From positions 28,317,742 to 28,381,741 of the forward strand of contig CM046343.1 in the NCBI GenBank assembly GCA_025403435.1: DNA of 64,000 nucleotides, read 5' to 3'. Made by a program: the position numbers and the translations under genes. Shown one piece after another: positions 46,566-59,179 of the stretch. The notes beneath the pieces are model-generated. The model made no database searches. It was given only the letters and a program-made list of their open reading frames with translations, and was not told the DNA's origin. Every line of letters begins with the position of its first letter. Within the stretch, counting starts at the first letter, position 1. Source of the DNA: Artocarpus heterophyllus (Eukaryota > Streptophyta > Magnoliopsida > Rosales > Moraceae).

Positions 46566-48521
46566 ATGATGGACAAATTATGCGGAAGACACGATTCTTA
46601 AGGTGATGGTCTAAATCATAAGATCCGCAATCGAGGGAATAAAGTTGGGTGCTTTATTCATGTAAATATTGTTATGTTTTCTATAACCTTATTGGGAGAT
46701 TGTTTGTCTTGGCAATCGGAAGTGGACTCTGTGAATAGAAACATTGATACATTGTCATAGGTGACGATGTGTTGGATCGAGACATAAAGTGAATTGATTT
46801 GGATTAATAATTCTGTCTCGGCAAATCGATTCACTTTAGACAATCATATTTATAGTATCTTAATCCTAAAATGAATAGTGGGCTTGTTGTCTTGACTTGT
46901 GTCTTTTGATGTACTAAAGGGTGACACCCATATTTTAATAATGGTAATCTGTACATGAAATTTCACTCTCTGGAGCATTAAACCCCACATACTAAAATTA
47001 TCTAATTCATTGGTCAAGTGAAATAGAAGCATTGAGAGTGAAACAACCCAAATCAACCATGAAAAAACCACTTAAAGTAAACCAACACTTCATAATAAGA
47101 AAAATCAAGGCTCTATAAAAATAACTACTCCATAACTAAAAGTAAACAAGCTAATATCAAGGGTTTATCATTTACAAGTCACAAGAATAAAAAGGAATGA
47201 AAAACCTAATTTGAAGTTGACACGGTCTCCAATCTCTCCATCTTCTTTTCTTCTCATGCTTCTTGATCTCCAAAATACTTCTCCCATGATGATTTTATTG
47301 AAAAGAAAACCTTAATCTAAAACTAGAAATTAAAATCCTAAACTAGAAACAAAAGAAATATTTTTTTTTTCTTTTTCCCCACATTCTTCCTTGGATTCAG
47401 CTCAAATCTCTTTGGAGATGTTCCTCCTCCTTTAAAAACGGAGGCCTCCTCCTAAAAAATATGGGCTCTAGGGTTTTTAAGATGTAGGCTTCAATCAGCA
47501 GCAAATATTGGCTGTTGGATCAAAGAAAGGGTGAAATCAGCCATCAAAATGGCCATTAGCATGCAAGGAAGCACTAGGGGCGTGTTGGCAGCGCCTAACG
47601 CACGCACGCGCCGGCCATGCTAGGGGTCTGCTTGACGGGCACATGGCATAGGTAGGAATGCGCTGCAGCCTATGCAGTGGCAGGACGGGGCCTGTTGGGC
47701 CCTTGAGGCGTGCGGCTAGCATGTTGCACGCACCCTTGAGGTGCCGTGGCCCTGTTCCACCTGAAATTGTGTGTTTCAACTTCGATTTTAATGCCCTTTT
47801 TTGTTAAAACCCTAATTTATTAATTTCCTCCAAAAATACACCAAGAGACATCAAAATAACACAAATGCTTGAAGATTTTCATAATATTTAAGCTTAAAAA
47901 ATGCTTAATTTATGAGTAAGATACTCATTCATCACCAACTCATTCCATTTTAACCGCTGATTAGTATGTTCTATGTTAGTGAGATTAGCCACCACTTGTA
48001 CGGAGCACCTAAGCTCCTTTATTCCCAACGATTTCCCATGCATAATAGAATTTTTTGAAGCTCTTCTCTTCTCTTCTCTTTCTCTTTTCATTCTATTTTT
48101 AAATATTTCTTCTTTGCTAAAGCTCACATTTGATAGGATTCTCAGTTTTGTTTTTAAAAGGTTCTGATCAAATTATTTTACACATGATTTGAACTACATT
48201 TAACATTTACAAACACACACTACCGCGAAGAATACCCAAATGGCCAAAGAGAGAATAGGCCAAAAGATTTCTTTTTTCCCCTCTGGATATACCAATATCA
48301 TCCTTTTTTTATAAGGTTTTCGATTCCAGTTAGTTTTGATAGACAGTTTATTTCATTTTGCCTTGAAAGAGACGATTTATTTCTATCATATGCTATGCGA
48401 GAATGTCTTGTCTTCACAGCAATAGTTGATGGTTAGATCTAGTGATGCATTCCAAGCAAGTATGGCTGAAATTTGTGTCTTGAGAAGTTGGAAAGGAGGG
48501 GTTTACAACAAGTATAAAGTT
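46566..48521. other. Older retroelement debris with a GC-rich island
   Basis: The first ~350 bases look like the continuation of the repeat that received the gypsy insertion. From about 46920 to 47880 the minus strand resembles the long LTR or leader of another, older element. It contains a strongly GC-rich segment at 47560-47760 (ACGCACGCGCCGGCCATG). No gene is supported. Confidence 0.4.
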
Positions 48522-48676
48522 TTTTTTATGAAAAATTCTTTTTATCCCTACAAGGTTATAATCTTACTATTAACAAAATAACATAGTCCAGACTAACATG
48601 TGATGTATTTTTTAAACGAAGTCTTATTGTGTTGCTAGCAACGGGGCTAACCCTGTAAAATTAAATAGGAATGCTA
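48522..48676. mobile_element. MITE-like dispersed repeat, copy 2
   Basis: Related to 27307-27474 and 51536-51690. It has TATGAAAAATTCTTTTTATC, CAAGGTTATAATCTTACTA, GTGATGTATTTTTTAAAC and TTATTGTGTTGCTA, and ends TTAAATAGGAATGC. Confidence 0.6.
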
Positions 48677-49425
48677 GTTTCTTATAGGTTGGCCGGGATG
48701 GAATAGAATCGTTTGAACATTAAAAGGGTTTGGAAAGTGAAAGTAGGAAACTTTTGCTCTCTGCCATGGCCATTGAATCACGTGCAAGGAGAATACTCGT
48801 ATGGTTTCACCATTGCTATTTTTATGCCTTTTTCTTTTTACAAAAGTGTCCAGTCGGTCGCATATTATTGGTGACCTTACTTTACGTTTTTCACAATTTA
48901 TCATTGCTCGCTTCAAAGATTCCACTACGTAATTATTATTATTATTATTTGGGAGAACACTATTTTGGACTTATAAAACAACAAAGCTATTCCATTGCAT
49001 TATTTAAAAAAAAGCACAGAAAAATCACGGTAGCTGTGCCTTTGCACGCTCTTCGACTATTTTATTATAAGATTTATTTTTAATGAAATTTTGTATATCT
49101 TATTGAATAAAAAAATGATTTTTAGTGGTACATAGACCGTATTGCAAAATTTTGCATTTGCAGTACAGTAACACGTGAGTAAAATGCTTTAAGATGCACT
49201 AATATTTTTTGGATACTTTTCTGAACTTCCGTCCTGGAGCCAAATTAGAAGGTGATTCATTAGCAAGGGTTGGTTTTTATAATATTATGGGAATGAAAAA
49301 GAAAGAATAGGGGCAGAATGAGATCTCATTTAAATAATTATGTTATGCAACGGCTTGCGAGATGGACAATTTGATTTTTCTTTTTCTTGCACTCTCCTAT
49401 ATTTTTTTTGTGGGACTTATGAAAT
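48677..49425. other. Intergenic, nothing recognised
   Basis: AT-rich with an ATT trinucleotide run near 48931-48946. Short ORFs show no family motifs. Confidence 0.6.
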
Positions 49426-49575
49426 GTTTGAAAGAGTAGTTTAAACCATCAGTTTAAGTTTGAGAACTTAACATGTAAGAGCTTTTTATATTATAACATT
49501 TTACTGTAACATATGACTGTTCACAGTTTAAACCATTGGTTTGAATTATTCTTTCAAATACCTATTTAGACCTAT
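49426..49575. mobile_element. MITE-like element (GTTTAAACCA ends)
   Basis: Its two halves are inversely related. Near the left end is TTGAAAGAGTAGTTTAAACC, and near the right end GTTTAAACCATTGG..TTCTTTCAAATA. Internal ATAACATTTTACTGTAACAT is typical of plant hAT MITEs. Confidence 0.5.
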
Positions 49576-50151
49576 CAATTTGATTGTACACGTGTACGCA
49601 AAGTTTGCTAGGCTATAAGGGAAGGCAACCGGCCACAGCCGGTTTTGGTTACTTTATATATATGATCCTTTTTTTTATAATTAGTGAGAGGGGTAATTTT
49701 GTAATATTATTCACTTAAAGGCGCCAAATATATAATGTACTACATGCAACTACATAAAGTGAAGGGCATATGAGTAAATTGACTAAAGAAGTTCATTGTT
49801 TTGAATTAGAAATGATAGTAAAAACTTCATTCTACAACATAACTAACCAATGGAGAGCCGTAACACTGGTGATATCGTTTTATCTCTGTTTTAGTAATTG
49901 GATGGGAAAGAAGTCATTTTATATGTAATAAAAGATTAGGTATCTCAATTTGCCTCCCCCAAAAAAAAAAAAAAACAGAATATGTATCAGATACATTAAT
50001 AATATTCACCAGAAATAATTCTAAAATTATTATTCTTTTAAATGGTAAGTCCTGTACATTAGTATTTTGAATTCTTCCCCTTGATCAACGAAAAAAAACT
50101 AATAGGTCCACTTCATTAGGAAAAAAAATCATTAGTTTATTTTTGGAAAAA
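49576..50151. other. Intergenic, nothing recognised
   Basis: AT-rich sequence without genes or definable repeats. Confidence 0.6.
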
Positions 50152-50422
50152 GGTAAGTCTTTGTAACTAATTTCTAATCACTGACTTGGTAGTTATAAAA
50201 TCATCATTATTATTTTTTTTGGCTAAAGTTTAAGTCATTGGTAGTAAGTCTAGTATATTAGTTTTTGCCACTATTAATTAATTACCAACCAGTTGTAAAA
50301 TCATTGGTGATGCTTTTTGGTTGAAGATAAATCATCGGTAGTAAGTCTAATACATCAGTTTTTGCCACTAATAATCATTAATTAGTTGTAAAATAAGTAG
50401 TATTTTTTTTCATGGAATAATA
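50152..50422. repeat. ~98-bp minisatellite, about 2.5-3 diverged copies
   Basis: The unit contains AAGTCATTGGTAGTAAGTCT, TTAGTTTTTGCCACTA and AGTTGTAAAATCATT. GGTAGTAAGTC recurs at 50240 and 50338. Confidence 0.75.
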
Positions 50423-51535
50423 GTTGTGATAAAAAAGAAAGAAAGAATAATAACAATAACACTCCGATTTTACAGAGACATATCCATCAATAGCACCAAA
50501 TCTTAAAGATAATTTGAAGGCTTCAAAATACCATATTACGAATCAATCAGATAACAAATATTACCACACTCAAAGTCAAACTTGGTGAAGAGCAGTAAAT
50601 AGGAGAGGCAAAAGGGTCACTGAAGTAATTCACTACATTGCCCTCACCCACCCTCTGTTCACTCCAACCATTGGATGAAATAGTAAAAATAATGTACGGT
50701 TAAGATCATCTGTGGGAGCATCCCACGTTTTAAAGGCCTGTGGGCCTGAACAACAACCCTTCTTTTATTATGGAAACCTTTTTCCATCCTTTTTGTCTAT
50801 GACAAAAATTTAAGGCCACTATTAAGACCTGAAAGATTCGACACAATTTTACTTAAAAGAATAAAGTCAGTTTCACTCCCACCCATTTTTCGTATTTTGA
50901 CTTTTATTCCTATAAACTAAATAATTACTTGGTCACTACCAAACAAATAATAAAATGTGGCCACATGGTATATTAACTGGGCAAACGTTGAAATATCCTA
51001 ACCACTGCATTACCCGTCGATGGGCACTTCGATTTTTTTCCTCTGGAAAGTTTGTCACATTAGCAAAGAAAAAAGTACCATAGAAATCTCACGCTACCAT
51101 CTAATTAGCAATTAATGTATCTTAAACTACCCAATTTTAATTAATTGTGTTCCACACTGTGGTGGCATAGCAGCAAAAAACATCTAATAGAACTCTCATC
51201 TAACACTTAATAATCGATTTTTATTTTCCATACTGAGCCTAAAATTACGTCTTTTATCGTTTTGTCGAATATGAATTGAGTTGATATGATTTTAGACTTT
51301 TTAGATGTTAATAAACAAAGCATGAGTAAGGTTTTTTTTGCTCAACTTGTGGTCCTAATATATTGACAAGAGGCCTTTAGGTTTGAGGCATAAAAATGCC
51401 ACCGATTTTTTCTTTCTTCTCAAAAAGAAAAAAGAAAAAAGAATTATGTTCATATTGTTTGCTTATGATAGAATTTCAAATCAAACATGTGTGCTCTAAC
51501 TTTTGTCCACTAAATATAACCAAATACCTTTTTTT
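50423..51535. other. Intergenic, nothing recognised
   Basis: AT-rich sequence; short ORFs are unsupported. Confidence 0.6.
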
Positions 51536-51690
51536 TTTGAAAGAAAATTATTTTCATCTCTATGGGATTATAATTCTGCTACTTATAAAATTATAGGCTC
51601 TAATATAATATGTAGTATATTTTTTAGATTAAGTTACTTTATTTTGTTAATAATAGAGTTATAATCGTATAGTTAAATAGGATTGCCATT
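51536..51690. mobile_element. MITE-like dispersed repeat, copy 3
   Basis: Same family as 27307-27474 and 48522-48676: GAAAGAAAATTATTTTCATC, TATGGGATTATAATTCTGCT, GTAGTATATTTTTTAGATTA, GAGTTATAATC and AGTTAAATAGGATTGCCA. Confidence 0.6.
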
Positions 51691-51743
51691 TGTGGAATGA
51701 GTTTTGTTGTTTTGCCTATAAAAACAAAGAAAATCAATATTAA

Positions 51744-51912
51744 GGGGGTGTTTGGCAATGATGGAAATCACTCAGTTCCCACCACAATCTCAATTATAAA
51801 TAATATAAAGCTCTCACATGCTACAATAATAATAAAAAATATACTATAATATAAAATTTTTATATATTATAATAAAAATAGTCCTCATAATTTTTGTAAA
51901 CACCCTATAATT
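51744..51912. mobile_element. MITE with GGGTGTTTGGCA / GTAAACACCC ends
   Basis: It starts GGGGGTGTTTGGCAATGATG and ends TTTTTGTAAACACCCTATAA. The interior has ATATAAAGCTCTCACATGCT, shared with the element at 59333-59496. Confidence 0.5.
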
Positions 51913-53300
51913 ATTTGCTTGTTGGGTTTTATGATGGAAGGAAAGAGAGCGAAGTGCAAGAAGAGTCAACAATGAATAGTTTCCCCTTACCATGGTGGGA
52001 TCAGGATTCAGGAGTAACCTATTAAAAAAAAAACAAAAAAAAGAAAGGGAAAATAAAAAATAAAATTTTAAAAATAGTGCGGCTCAAAGCTCAAAAGCAA
52101 CGCGGTCAAGGCATGTTGGAGAAAACTTGCACGAAAAGGAATTGGACAAATTATATTGCACCCAAGAGCGTACAGTAGGCAGGAAATGAGAACCAACCAA
52201 CTCCTGACAACAGAAATACTACGTATCCGGCAAAGTCCACGGTCCACACACGCTTCCTTCTAGACTGACAACTGACAGTAAAAAAATGTTGGAACTCAAA
52301 AAAATTATCAGCATTGTTAGTTTCTAAACGTGTATTTGATAAGTATAATTTGAATTAATTTAGATTAAAAATATTATGTTATTTAAGAGTTTTATATAAT
52401 AATAATTAAAAATTTTGATTGAAATTAATATTACTATACACATTATAAATTTAAATATTAATCATTTTTGTAAAATGTTTAAGAAACAAACTACAACTTA
52501 AAGTTAAAATTTAAATACTGTAACACATATGAAAACTTTGCCTAATAAAATACTTTTGCTTCACATTATAAACACTTAAAACTAATAAATTTCAACTTAT
52601 TTCTCAAATATTTGATTATTGAACCTTTATTTATTTATACATTGTTCTCAAATTAATTTTTTTTGTTAGATTTTGACTTTAAAAAATAACAAATGATTTT
52701 TTAGAACAGCAGAACCAATAATTTTACAAAAAAGTTATATAAAATATCATTAAATAATACTAAAAATTTTAAGAAAATTCTATTGGTACAAAAAATAATT
52801 TTGTTTCATCGATAAAATAAAGTATTTTTTAACTATTAAATTAAAATTTTAACAATTTTATTTACAATTATGTTAAAAATTTGTAATACAGCACATAGAA
52901 TTACTTGCAAAAGCAGAAAAAGCAATTAAAAATTTAAACAGATGATTAAAACATTTATGTTTAATTAATTAAGTAAAATTACCTTCATCGTCGTTATAAA
53001 AATTGCTAAATTTTAATTATTATGTCAGCGATGTGGGTTATTTATATAAAATTTTCAATATACTCGTCAATATATTTTCAATTTTTTAAATAAAAAAAAT
53101 AACCTACCAAGAAAAAGGGAGACAAACGAAAAGTGGAACAAGCAAACGTTGGTCGGCGGAAAGAAACAACGCACAACATAATCTCAGACACCCAGACACA
53201 CACACATCGACAAACCATCAATCAAACCGAGCGAAGACCGACTGATAACTTAATCTGAAAGGATTATAAAGACTCAAAAGTGAAAAACTAAAAAAAAAAA
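51913..53300. other. Intergenic and upstream region of the NAC gene
   Basis: No gene is recognised. The last ~200 bases include CA, A and GA runs (53317-53336) that probably belong to the NAC promoter or leader. Confidence 0.6.
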
Positions 53301-53394
53301 AAAAAAAGTTAGAAAGCAGAGAGAGAGAGAGAGTAAAGGTCCGAGAGAGAGAAGAAAAGAGAAGAAATTTTGGTGTCTTTGGTGATCGTTGGGG

Positions 53395-54005
53395 ATGGAA
53401 ACGTTGTCGTTGGAGTCGCTGCCGTTAGGGTTCCGGTTCCGGCCGACGGACGAGGAGCTGATCAACCACTACCTGAGGCTGAAGATCAACGGCCGTAACG
53501 CCGACGTCCATGTCATCCCGGAGATCGACGTCTGCAAATGGGAGCCCTGGGATTTGCCTCGTATATTTCCTTTCCTTTCATTTCTCTCTCTTCTCTCTCT
53601 CTCTCTTCGCTTCTCAATTGCTTTTATATGGATGATTCGTTTAATTTGATTATTAGTTTCTAAATATGGAGAATTGTTGTGAAATATGTGATTCGCTTGA
53701 TTGGATTTTGGATAGGTTTTGTTTTTTTTAATTATTTTTTCTTCTTTATTCCTTACATGAAATGATTTGCGAATTATTCCTCTTCTTACATCACTCTCAA
53801 GATTCTTTTTTTCCCCTCTCACTCTATTATCTAGATTATGGTATCTTCTCTTTTCTGTGTTAAAAAAATGTGAGTGAAATCGTTATTTTTTCATTTCTTT
53901 TCAGTAGCAGAGTGTGAGTTTCTATCTCTGTTAAGCTTGAGTTCTTATTGGACTATATTTGCCTCTCCCTAAAAAATGCTTGCACAAAAATTAATTTTTT
54001 TTTGG

Positions 54006-54036
<31 letters not shown>

Positions 54037-57000
54037 GATTGTGTGGAAGGCAATTTCAGAAACAGAGCGAGGGTTCCGAGCTCTGTAAGATTTTTTATTT
54101 TTTTGAGGAAAATCTCTGTAAATTTTAGTTCTTAGTTTTTTATTTATTTTCATGGAAAGTTTTAGTTTAGTTAATTAATATATCTCCTCTATTTCTTAGA
54201 AAATTACGGATTTTTTTTTTAAAAAAAAAAAAGGTGAGAGAGGTGTGGAAGGCAATTTAGGAAGCTGAGGGCGAGTTTCCAGCTCTGTAAGGTTTTGTAA
54301 TTCTGAAATTTGGATCAGATTATTAATATTTTGTTTTAAGCGAAGAGAGGGGTGCTGAGCGCTGTTTTAGGAATAATGTTTGAAGTTTGAGGTTTATGAG
54401 GTTTTATAGTTAACCATTTCAACCTTTGAAGAAAGATGCTAACTTCGAGGATCGGGTGATTTGCAGAGCTATCTGTGATAAAGACGGATGATCCGGAGTG
54501 GTTCTTCTTCTGTCCACGGGACCGGAAGTACCCGAACGGCCAGCGGTCGAACCGGGCCACAGATGCCGGCTACTGGAAAGCCACGGGTAAAGATCGGACG
54601 ATCAGATCTCGCAGCTACAGGTCAGCTTCCAATGCCATTGGCTTGATCGGTATGAAGAAGACCCTTGTCTTCTACAGAGGACGCGCTCCCAATGGTAAGC
54701 GCACCAATTGGATCATGCACGAGTATCGTCCCACGCTGAAGGACCTCGATGGAACTGGCCCTGGCCAGGTAGTCACAGCTCTAAGCTTGTTGCTTTTAGA
54801 ATTTTGTAGCTATAAGTTTTTGTCATTGTGGTTGCACGCTTCACTTTTTCTTTGCTAGCAATTTAGTACCAAATTCGCCACATTTATGAAGGGGAAGAGG
54901 GTTTTTATGGCTTGCGTAGAAAGCCCAAACTTTGAGAACTCTCATACGGTTGTATTAGTTTTGGCCACGAGGGGATTTTTGTAGTTGACTGATGGTGAGC
55001 AGTTGTGTAATTGTTGTTGTTTTGTAGCTAATTCTCATGGTATTATCCTCCTGAAAGTTGTGTAATTTGCTGGTTGGTTTTGATACTCAAAACTTGTCTT
55101 ATTTATTGAGGAGAAGGGGGTTATATTAGTTTTAGCAAGATTTTGAAGCCGGTGAATGGTGATCAGATGTGTAATTGCTGTAGGTTCATAGCTAATGCTA
55201 TTGTGTTATTATCATAATTTCAATCCAATTTTAATGGCTTCCTTTTCCGCATGTTGCAGGAGGCATTTGTTCTCTGTCGCTTATTCCGAAAACCAGAGGA
55301 GAAATCAGATGCTCTGAAGTATGATGTGGTGAACCAAACTGGGTCATCTCCCACCATAGCCAAGTCTTCTCCTGATGACACATCGTCGGATCTGTTTCAA
55401 GAAACTGCAACATCCGATGCACCAATTGGAGAGGAGCCGGAAGTTATAAACAGGTGGTCAGGTGAGAAGTTGGATGCCATGAACATTAGTGCTCCAGCAC
55501 CTGTTGAAAGTGGCTCCAACAGCAATATGGCATCTGACGTGGAAGATCATGCAACAGATCAGGACACTCCTCGGGAGGTGAGATTATCTGCGATATTATT
55601 GTGCCGGCATTTCTTTATTTGCTTTATAATTATGAAAAGCTAAAACCTCCAATGTTTGTGTCTTCTTGCTTCTCGACTATAGGTGCGCATGCAAATGGAA
55701 GAAAATTCAAAGTTGTATGAAGCTGCCCATGATCAAATCGATTTTCCAGTGTTCTCCCCATTGCAGCCGATTGAATTAGGCCCAGCACCCCTTTATGTTG
55801 GTTCACCTTGTGATTTTGGCCATGATATCAACATATTGCACTTTATGGATGGTACTCGTGAACAAGATATCTCTATCTCAGAGTTGTTGGATGAGGTCCT
55901 CCCGAACCCTGATGAGAGTTCATGTGAAGAGTCAACCTATCGGCAGAACTCAGTCATTGGGAAGGATAGTGTTTTGTCTAATCTGACACAATCATGGCAG
56001 AACATACCACCAGAGAACTTGAACAATGTTCCATACGGTAACGTGGACTATCAAATGACCCAGGTAGGTGTGAAAAGATTTTTCACATATTTAACTTTAT
56101 TTCATAAAGTTGCATTACGGTTTATTTCCTGGCGAGTATTGCATGATAATCTTTTCTTTTTTACTTTATGATAGCATGGCCTGGATATGAGAGGTTCTAA
56201 ATGGAATAGTGAGCAAATGGATGCCAAAGAAGTGTTACAGCTTCAAGCATGTGGACTCTCTCGAGGTGAAGCGCCATATGCGAACCAAGAACTTAGAATG
56301 GGAAACACGGGTCAACCTGCATATAACATGGTTGGTCAGGGATCTGTTGCTGGTCATTATTCAGCTGCGTCAAATTATGTCGTCTCAAATAATGTAGAAG
56401 AATCAGCAACTATGAATGTTGCTGCTAACTACTATGCTCATGTCGGTGGAAGTGGAATCAAGGTTAGGTCTCGTCAGCCACAACGGCCAATTCCTGGTAA
56501 TTTTGTGAGTCAGGGCAATGCTCCAAGAAGAATTCGTTTACAGATGGATATATCACCAAAAACTGCAAATGACAATGTGGGAGATTCAAACCAGAGCTAT
56601 GAAGAAGATGAAGTACAGTCAACTACTACTGGGGTAGGGCCATTATGCGAAGCTAATTTTCAGGATTATGATAATATTTATTTAGCTAAGTTTGACTCTG
56701 GGTTGCCCTCTACAGGTTAGTGAAGCTACGGAGCAGAGTCCCCCCTTTGATGGGCAGGAAAAAGAGCATTCTGACGGTCATCTTGCTGCTGGGACTAGAA
56801 TCAAGATTAGGACCCGCCAACCTCAACCGCGATCAAGTTCAAATAGTCTCACACCACAAGGCAGTGCTCCAAGAAGAATCCGCTTGCAAATGCATACTGC
56901 ACCTGGATCATTTGCCAATGAAAAAGTCAAAGATGTGAATCAAAGCAAAGAGGAAGATGAAGATGAATTGCAATCAACCGTTACAGAGGCAAGTGTTGTT

Positions 57001-57600
57001 AGGTGATGCAAAGCTAGAATTTTTGGTGGTATCAATCTTCAAATATTTGCTGATTTATTCACATAATTTTGCACCCCAGGACTCTGAGGAAGATGCAGAC
57101 GACAGCGAAACTGAAGATGAGGCGCATTCATCTTCTACGGAGGTAATCATCATCAGTTAATGCCACACTTAATTTAGATGTTCACATCATTATGCTTATC
57201 AAATTGTCTGTGATGTTCTGCTCAGACCCCGGAAGCTACAAAGCGGAGTCCTTTTGTTGATGATCGGGATAAAAAGAGCCATCTTCAGAACTCTGACATG
57301 ATCGAGGAAATTGCGGAAGAATCCTCTATAGTACCGATAGATGAAAGCAAGGACATCATCGAAGAATCTTCTACAGAACTGATTGAACCAAACCGGAAAG
57401 TTTGTGAAAAATCTGCCATAAAACTGAGGTTTAGAGCGAAAAAGGAAGACGCAACGTACAGTCCAATAGGTCGATCGGGGAAACTAGCTCCACGACGTGG
57501 CCCTTCTTTGTTAGTTGTCTCTTTCGGGGTTTCTGCGGTTGTAATTCTGTTCTTAGTTTCAGTTGGCTTATTAAGAGCTCTAAATCTTGGTGTTGTGTGA
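53395..57600 (+). CDS. Membrane-tethered NAC transcription factor (NTL9/NAC091-like)
   Basis: Inferred exons: 53395-53560, 54467-54768, 55260-55577, 55683-56063, 56175-56633, 56716-56988, 57080-57142, 57226-57600. They join in phase to 778 aa. The N-terminal NAC DNA-binding domain (~9-165) has all five subdomains: [51 protein letters not shown] with [29 protein letters not shown] with NWIMHEYR, and [10 protein letters not shown]. The middle is acidic and Ser-rich and probably the activation region. It carries two copies of a basic module ending APRRIRLQM. Acidic repeats ([21 protein letters not shown]) follow. A C-terminal hydrophobic helix (~748-771, [20 protein letters not shown]) marks it as an NTL factor, held in a membrane and released by proteolysis under stress. 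The domain order fits the NTL9 (NAC062)/NAC091 (TIP) group, but I cannot separate these. One intron uses a GC donor. Confidence 0.92.
54033..54303. repeat. Duplicated ~65-bp segment and GA repeat in NAC intron 1
   Basis: TGTGGAAGGCAATTT..GAGGGTTCCGAGCTCTGTAA (54041-54090) recurs as TGTGGAAGGCAATTT..GAGTTTCCAGCTCTGTAAGG (54245-54294). A GA microsatellite (54006-54037) precedes the first copy. Confidence 0.75.
56989..57079 (+). other. GC-AG intron of the NAC gene
   Basis: Donor CAGAG|GCAAGT and acceptor CACCCCAG|GACTC keep phase 0 on both sides. Nearby GT choices break the frame. AG|GCAAGT is the usual consensus for the minor GC donor class. Confidence 0.65.
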
Positions 57601-57936
57601 AAAAAAGTATAGAGGGTTTGTTGTAGTCTACGTTTTTCCTTTTTCCCCTAGAACAGGTTAAGGCTTGTACATTACATTACCTTATGTATTTTAATCAGAT
57701 GATTTTTGTAGCACGACATCTAAAAGTATTCTCTCTTTCGCTCTCTCTCTCTCTCAAAGATAATCTTATTCCAATCATAGCTTATGCTTTAGGTTTGTTA
57801 AATTCCACAGATTGAATTTTCCTCCATTGTCCATGCCTCAATTGGTAAAGTAGTCTTACATTATTTATAAGCCGTTGGAGTATCATTACTGCCCGCTAAG
57901 GTTTTATATTTCCATATGATTACGAAATACATATAG
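57601..57936 (+). other. 3' UTR and flank of the NAC gene
   Basis: The stop TGA is followed by a T-rich region and a CT microsatellite (57736-57754). No gene is present. Confidence 0.5.
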
Positions 57937-58060
57937 CCTTAGTTTGAAAAGTAAGTTAAAACTTAAACATTGTAGCAGATTACTGTAGTATATGAGAGCT
58001 TTATATTGTAGCAAGTTGAAACTTAAAGTTTCAACTCTTTTTTATCAAATGAGGCCATAT
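57937..58060. mobile_element. MITE-like element
   Basis: The left part TTTGAAAAGTAAGTTAAAAC is mirrored by the right part GAAACTTAAAGTTTCAACTC. The interior has TGTAGCAGATTACTGTAGTA, as in related hAT MITEs. Confidence 0.45.
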
Positions 58061-59179
58061 TTGTGTGCATGATAGACAAGGAGGCAACGAAAAACATTTG
58101 TTTTTCCCCTTGAATTCTAAAATTTAAAAGGTTATAGAAATATATAGCGGCTTACTTAGAACAATTCTATAAAGATAATTGGAAGATGATTCTAGAGAGG
58201 AGAGGTTACAAGGGTTGCTCAAGAAATCATTTATTTATAAGACTGACTCGAACTTTAAGCTTTACAAAAAGAAAAAGAAAAAACAAAAAAAGATCTACTC
58301 TACTATCTCTCAGATGACCTATTTACTTGGAATATCTCCATCATGGCAACACCATCCGTCTAAATTCTAGTCCATCTAATGCAAACCTTTTATATCTCAA
58401 TCAAAGCTTCTTCTTTTTTTTTTAAATAGAAATTCATTTACTAGGAATTCAAACTCAAAACTTCAATATTAAAATTAGCAATGTAAATTTACCACTAAAT
58501 TATATCTATAATTACTCAACTTAAATCAGTTTTAAGGGGTGTTAAGGGCTAGAATTTGTTTGACACCCCTTCCGTTTGTTGTTATGATGATAACAATTAT
58601 CTTCAACAATTTTTTGAGGATATTTTGACCGTTTAGTTTTGTTTATTTTTGTTATTTGTGAAAAAAAGAAAAAAAAAAAAAACAATGAAACATCTATCAA
58701 AAACAGCGGACTCGTCGCCGAAAGAGAAAGGCAAAACGTTTTCTTTAATCTAGGCAAGCAGCCAGCGCCAACTGTTTGCTTGCGTGCCCTCTTTTTATTT
58801 TATATTTTATTTTTTTTCGTCTTTATACCTTCTGATTTCTAACAAAACAATTGACTGACTTTAAAATGAGCATTGAGACAAGAGAGAATTGTAACATTTG
58901 ACTTTCTAAGTGCAGATATACATTATGCTTGATTGGTGAGAATTTTATACGAGTGCGTGATTCGTCAGAATTACCATCAAATTATTTATTATTTATATAA
59001 TTTTTATATTTTTGATATAATTTAATGGTTGATTATAATACATGGATTTTTTTTCCATATTCTATTATAATTTTCTCGCCGAAGTAATTTATTTTATTTT
59101 TTCCACGTAAGGGTTTAGATGTGTGATTATTATGGTACTAAACTTGCTATCGCAACGTCTAGAGTAAGGGACAACATAT
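58061..59179. other. Intergenic, nothing recognised
   Basis: AT-rich; no supported gene. Confidence 0.6.

Noticed and set aside
47537..47779. 80-aa Pro/His/Arg-rich ORF in the GC-rich island
   Set aside because: The composition follows from local GC content; there are no motifs, and it is embedded in repeat debris.
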